A DNA stretch of 7,988 nt, taken from positions 1-7,988 of the forward strand of contig JAGFXW010000222.1 in the NCBI GenBank assembly GCA_017861495.1. Direction: 5' to 3'. Under the pieces are notes generated by a model that worked only from the letters and a program-made list of their open reading frames with translations, was not told the origin of the DNA and made no database searches. Source of the DNA: Bacillota bacterium. Its GTDB lineage: Bacteria; Bacillota_C; Negativicutes; CTSoil-072. A program made the position numbers and the translations under genes. This document shows, one piece after another, positions 5,941-7,988 of this stretch. Positions within the stretch are counted from its first letter, which is position 1. Each line of letters begins with the position of its first letter.

Positions 5941-6874
5941 CCAAACCACTACTTTCCAACGGCATAATCATCGAAATAAAAACATCTTCCAAAGAAGGGT
6001 CAACAACTTCCACTTCAGCCTGCACTCCAATTTCCTGCAATCGATTTTTCACTATGGCTAGAGCATGCGAAGCTTCCTCGAGCATCACCAGATGGATCTT
6101 ACTTCCAAATAAGCCGGAAGAAACCAGATCCAGCTTGGCAACAAGGAGAGGAAGTACTTGTCGTGGCGCACTGCACCGTACTTCAACAATTTTGCCTCTC
6201 ATTTGCGTTTTAATTTCGTCCGGTTTACCCGACAGAATAAGCTGCCCTTTGTGCAGCAATCCGATTCTGTCGCAACGTTCCGCCTCATCAAGATACGCAG
6301 TCGAAACAAATATCGTGACTTTCTCTTCCAACAGCCTGTACAAAATCCGCCAGAAGTCCCGCCGCGACAATGGATCAACGCCGTTTGTCGGTTCATCCAA
6401 CAACAGCACTCGAGGTGTATGAATGAGCGCGCAGGCCAGAGCTAATTTTTGTTTCATTCCCCCGGACAAGTTCCTCGCCTGCCGGTCGCGGAACGGAGTC
6501 ATATTACTAAACGCCAACAATTCAGGTATTTTTTCTTTCCTGGTCTTTTGAGGAACATTATACAAATCCGCGTAAAAATCAATATTTTCCTGCACTGTCA
6601 AATCAAGATACAAGCCAAATCGCTGCGGCATATAACTGATAAGGTTTCTGAGCGCTTCTACATCATTCACCGTATGATAACCAGATATCCAGGCATCGCC
6701 TTCACTGGGCATCATGAGTCCGGCAAGAAGCCTCATGATTGTCGTTTTTCCTGCGCCGTCCGGCCCCAATAAACCAAATATTTCCCCTTGGTTCACTGTA
6801 AGTGTCAATCGATTGACAGCCGTAACGCTACCAAATTTTTGCGTTAATTCATTGATTTGGATCGCATCCATCAT
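5930..6874 (-). CDS. ABC exporter ATPase, first subunit (N-terminal YbhF half-like), 314 aa
   Basis: Cytoplasmic ATPase, the likely heterodimer partner of the next gene product. Motifs: Walker A GPDGAGKTT (37-45), Q-loop Q84 in YMPQ, a near-consensus signature LSGGM (136-140), Walker B VLLLDEP (156-162) and GVDP (165-168). The H-loop histidine is missing: STAYLDEAE has A193 where the partner has H203, and the codon is plainly GCG. The usual C-terminal VDPSLEDVFISMI is present. The first Met codon (6874) directly abuts the adaptor's TAG stop, with GGAG 5 nt upstream; the second ATG (6871) is equally possible. Loss of the catalytic-site His together with a good signature indicates a subunit that mainly completes the partner's ATP site. 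Confidence 0.95.
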   Translation of the reverse strand: MMDAIQINELTQKFGSVTAVNRLTLTVNQGEIFGLLGPDGAGKTTIMRLLAGLMMPSEGDAWISGYHTVNDVEALRNLISYMPQRFGLYLDLTVQENIDFYADLYNVPQKTRKEKIPELLAFSNMTPFRDRQARNLSGGMKQKLALACALIHTPRVLLLDEPTNGVDPLSRRDFWRILYRLLEEKVTIFVSTAYLDEAERCDRIGLLHKGQLILSGKPDEIKTQMRGKIVEVRCSAPRQVLPLLVAKLDLVSSGLFGSKIHLVMLEEASHALAIVKNRLQEIGVQAEVEVVDPSLEDVFISMIMPLESSGLDGR

Positions 6875-7870
6875 CTATTCTCCATCTAACCGGATAAGTG
6901 CATCGGCCGGCATGCCTGGTTTCAACTCATGGGCAGCATTGTCAATGGAAATTTTAATCCGATAAACTAATTTCACACGTTCTTCTGTTGTTTGAATATT
7001 CTTCGGTGTAAACTCAGCTTCCGATGCAATAAAGCTGATACGTCCATTGTAAATTTTATTCGGATACGTGTCCGTAGTCACAGACACTTTTTGACCAAGC
7101 TTCACCTTGCCAAGCTCATTTTCAGCAATGTAGGCTTTAAGCCAAACCTGTTCAAGATCCCCTATGGTTACAACCGCCGTACCCGGCGACACATACTCGC
7201 CTTCCTCTATATTTTTTGACAAAACAAATCCGTCAAGGGGAGCGGTAATTTGTGAATATCCCAAGCGAGTCTGAGCCAGTTTCAAAATTTGTTTACTTTG
7301 TTCCACTTTCGCTGTCGCCAGGGCAATTTCTTCTTGCCGCGGACCTTCAATCACCAAGCTGAGTTGCTGAGTCGCCTGGTCAGATCGCGCAGCTGCCGTT
7401 GCATACATGGTCTGGCTCCGATCGCGCTCCTGCGCCGAAATTGCTCCTTGAGAAAACAATTGCTGCATCCGGCTGTATTCTGCCGCCGCATTTTTCTTGT
7501 CTGCTTCCGCACTGCGTAATCCCGCCTGCGCGGCCGACACATCTTGGATACGCGATCCATTGGTTAGTTGCGCAAGAGTTGCCTGAGCTGCCGCCAATTG
7601 CGCGTTTGCATTGGCAACATCAAGTTCCAGATCGGCTGTTTCCAATTTAGCGATTACTTGCCCTTTTTTTACGGTTTCACCCTCATCGACCAGCCGTTGA
7701 ATTACATTACCGGCGATTTTAAAGCCTGATCCTACCGTCGTTGCTTCGATATTTCCTGACACCTTGATTATATTGGGGTCAACTTGCTTCTTAAAATATA
7801 AGGAATAAACACCTGCGGCCAATACCAAAAAAATGAAAATCGGTACCAAAACTTTTACTCTCTTTTTCAT
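6875..7870 (-). CDS. HlyD/YbhG-type membrane-fusion (periplasmic adaptor) protein, 331 aa
   Basis: Adaptor that links the inner-membrane ABC exporter to an outer-membrane channel. One N-terminal membrane anchor (VLVPIFIFLVLAAGVYSLYF, 7-26) is followed by the first half of the lipoyl domain (GNVIQRLVDEGETVKKGQVI). A long Ala/Gln-rich alpha-hairpin coiled coil runs from about 75 to 205, with NGSR and EGPRQEEI repeats as in YbhG. Then come the second lipoyl half (SQITAPLDGFVLSKNIEEGEYV) and a beta-barrel. EFTPKNIQTTEERVKLVYRI is a hallmark stretch of the YbhG group. Length equals that of E. coli YbhG (about 332). ATG 7870 has GGAGG 7 nt upstream. It is the first gene of the operon visible here. 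No outer-membrane factor is encoded in the window; one could lie past the right edge. Confidence 0.95.
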   Translation of the reverse strand: MKKRVKVLVPIFIFLVLAAGVYSLYFKKQVDPNIIKVSGNIEATTVGSGFKIAGNVIQRLVDEGETVKKGQVIAKLETADLELDVANANAQLAAAQATLAQLTNGSRIQDVSAAQAGLRSAEADKKNAAAEYSRMQQLFSQGAISAQERDRSQTMYATAAARSDQATQQLSLVIEGPRQEEIALATAKVEQSKQILKLAQTRLGYSQITAPLDGFVLSKNIEEGEYVSPGTAVVTIGDLEQVWLKAYIAENELGKVKLGQKVSVTTDTYPNKIYNGRISFIASEAEFTPKNIQTTEERVKLVYRIKISIDNAAHELKPGMPADALIRLDGE

Positions 7871-7890
7871 ACCATTGCCTCCATTTTACG

Positions 7891-7929
7891 GATATAAGTG
7901 AGCCTTAGGTTCGGAGGGGGTTATTGCCC
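7891..7929. repeat. Right copy of the 39-bp inverted repeat, upstream of the adaptor gene
   Basis: Exact reverse complement of 4951-4989. It begins only 20 bp before the adaptor start codon, just outside the SD. The element continues to the window edge: CCGAACCC at 7933-7940, 38 bases absent from the left copy (7941-7978), then a 10-bp block (7979-7988) matching 4931-4940. The rest is off the window. Any promoter driving the adaptor must lie within or beyond this element; no convincing -35/-10 pair is visible in it. Confidence 0.9.
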
Positions 7930-7939
7930 CCGCCGAACC
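7908..7939. repeat. Hairpin in the right repeat copy, in the adaptor leader
   Basis: GGTTCGG (7908-7914) pairs with CCGAACC (7933-7939), and GGGGG (7916-7920) with CCCCC (7927-7931), leaving one mismatch and a 6-nt loop. It is GC-rich and stable. If transcription starts further right, this structure sits in the 5' leader of the operon about 38 nt before the adaptor start codon. No T-tract follows on the minus strand. Confidence 0.7.
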
Positions 7940-7965
7940 CTTAGAGCGAACTTAAGACTGAGGCT

Positions 7966-7982
7966 CGAAATCTTTGATTTCG
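7966..7982. repeat. 17-bp perfect palindrome upstream of the operon
   Basis: CGAAATC (7966-7972) and GATTTCG (7976-7982) are perfect arms around TTT. It straddles the border between the 38-bp block unique to the right copy and the block shared with the left copy. It may be another hairpin of the repeat element. Its size also fits a TetR-type operator, but nothing else supports that. Confidence 0.5.
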
Positions 7983-7988
7983 CGAAGC

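Noticed and set aside
5332..5967. 211-codon plus-strand ORF opposite the second ATPase gene
   Set aside because: It is the antisense of a well-conserved ABC ATPase with clear motifs. Its translation has no domain features. All other plus-strand ORFs are likewise shadows.
4951..7929. Composite transposon carrying the ABC genes
   Set aside because: No transposase, recombinase or target-site duplication is visible, and the enclosed genes are only part of a functional exporter whose permeases lie outside. Kept only as a possible cassette.

Overview
All nine genes in this window lie on the minus strand, so it is read from right to left. Genes are tightly packed, with SD-type ribosome binding sites and moderate GC. 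Hybrid cluster protein (Hcp) points to an anaerobic or microaerobic bacterium. A YbhG-type periplasmic adaptor beside genes of otherwise low-GC Gram-positive character suggests a diderm Firmicute, such as a Negativicutes/Sporomusaceae-like organism. That placement is inference from gene character; no marker gene is present.

Layout, in transcription order. At 7870-4972 are an HlyD/YbhG-type membrane-fusion adaptor and two separate ABC ATPases, joined end to end or overlapping. A 157-bp gap (4815-4971) full of hairpins follows. At 4814-2553 are two ABC-2 type permeases. They are followed by a TetR/AcrR-family regulator (2505-1918), a small ABM-fold protein (1902-1612) and a class I SAM-dependent methyltransferase (1592-963). 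After a 182-bp spacer comes hcp, whose start is at 780 and whose C-terminal half lies beyond the left edge.

The adaptor, two ATPases and two permeases match the E. coli YbhG-YbhF-YbhS-YbhR exporter in order and size, except that the double-ATPase YbhF is here two genes. The likely machine is a five-protein efflux pump: two permeases in the inner membrane, a heterodimer of the two ATPases, and the adaptor reaching toward an outer-membrane channel not encoded here. The ATPases are complementary: one has an intact signature motif but no H-loop histidine, the other the reverse, predicting one working and one degenerate ATP site. The TetR protein probably controls the operon. The ABM-fold protein and methyltransferase could act on the exported or a related toxic compound, but no substrate can be read from the sequence.

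The most unusual structure is a 39-bp perfect inverted repeat (4951-4989 and 7891-7929) bracketing exactly the adaptor and ATPase genes. Each copy carries a strong hairpin and belongs to a longer modular element. The left copy supplies the last five codons and stop of the second ATPase gene. A second oddity is a 20-bp tandem duplication at the hcp start, which duplicates the ribosome binding site and ATG and places the better SD in front of an out-of-frame start. I see no CRISPR array, tRNA, rRNA, transposase or clearly new defence system.
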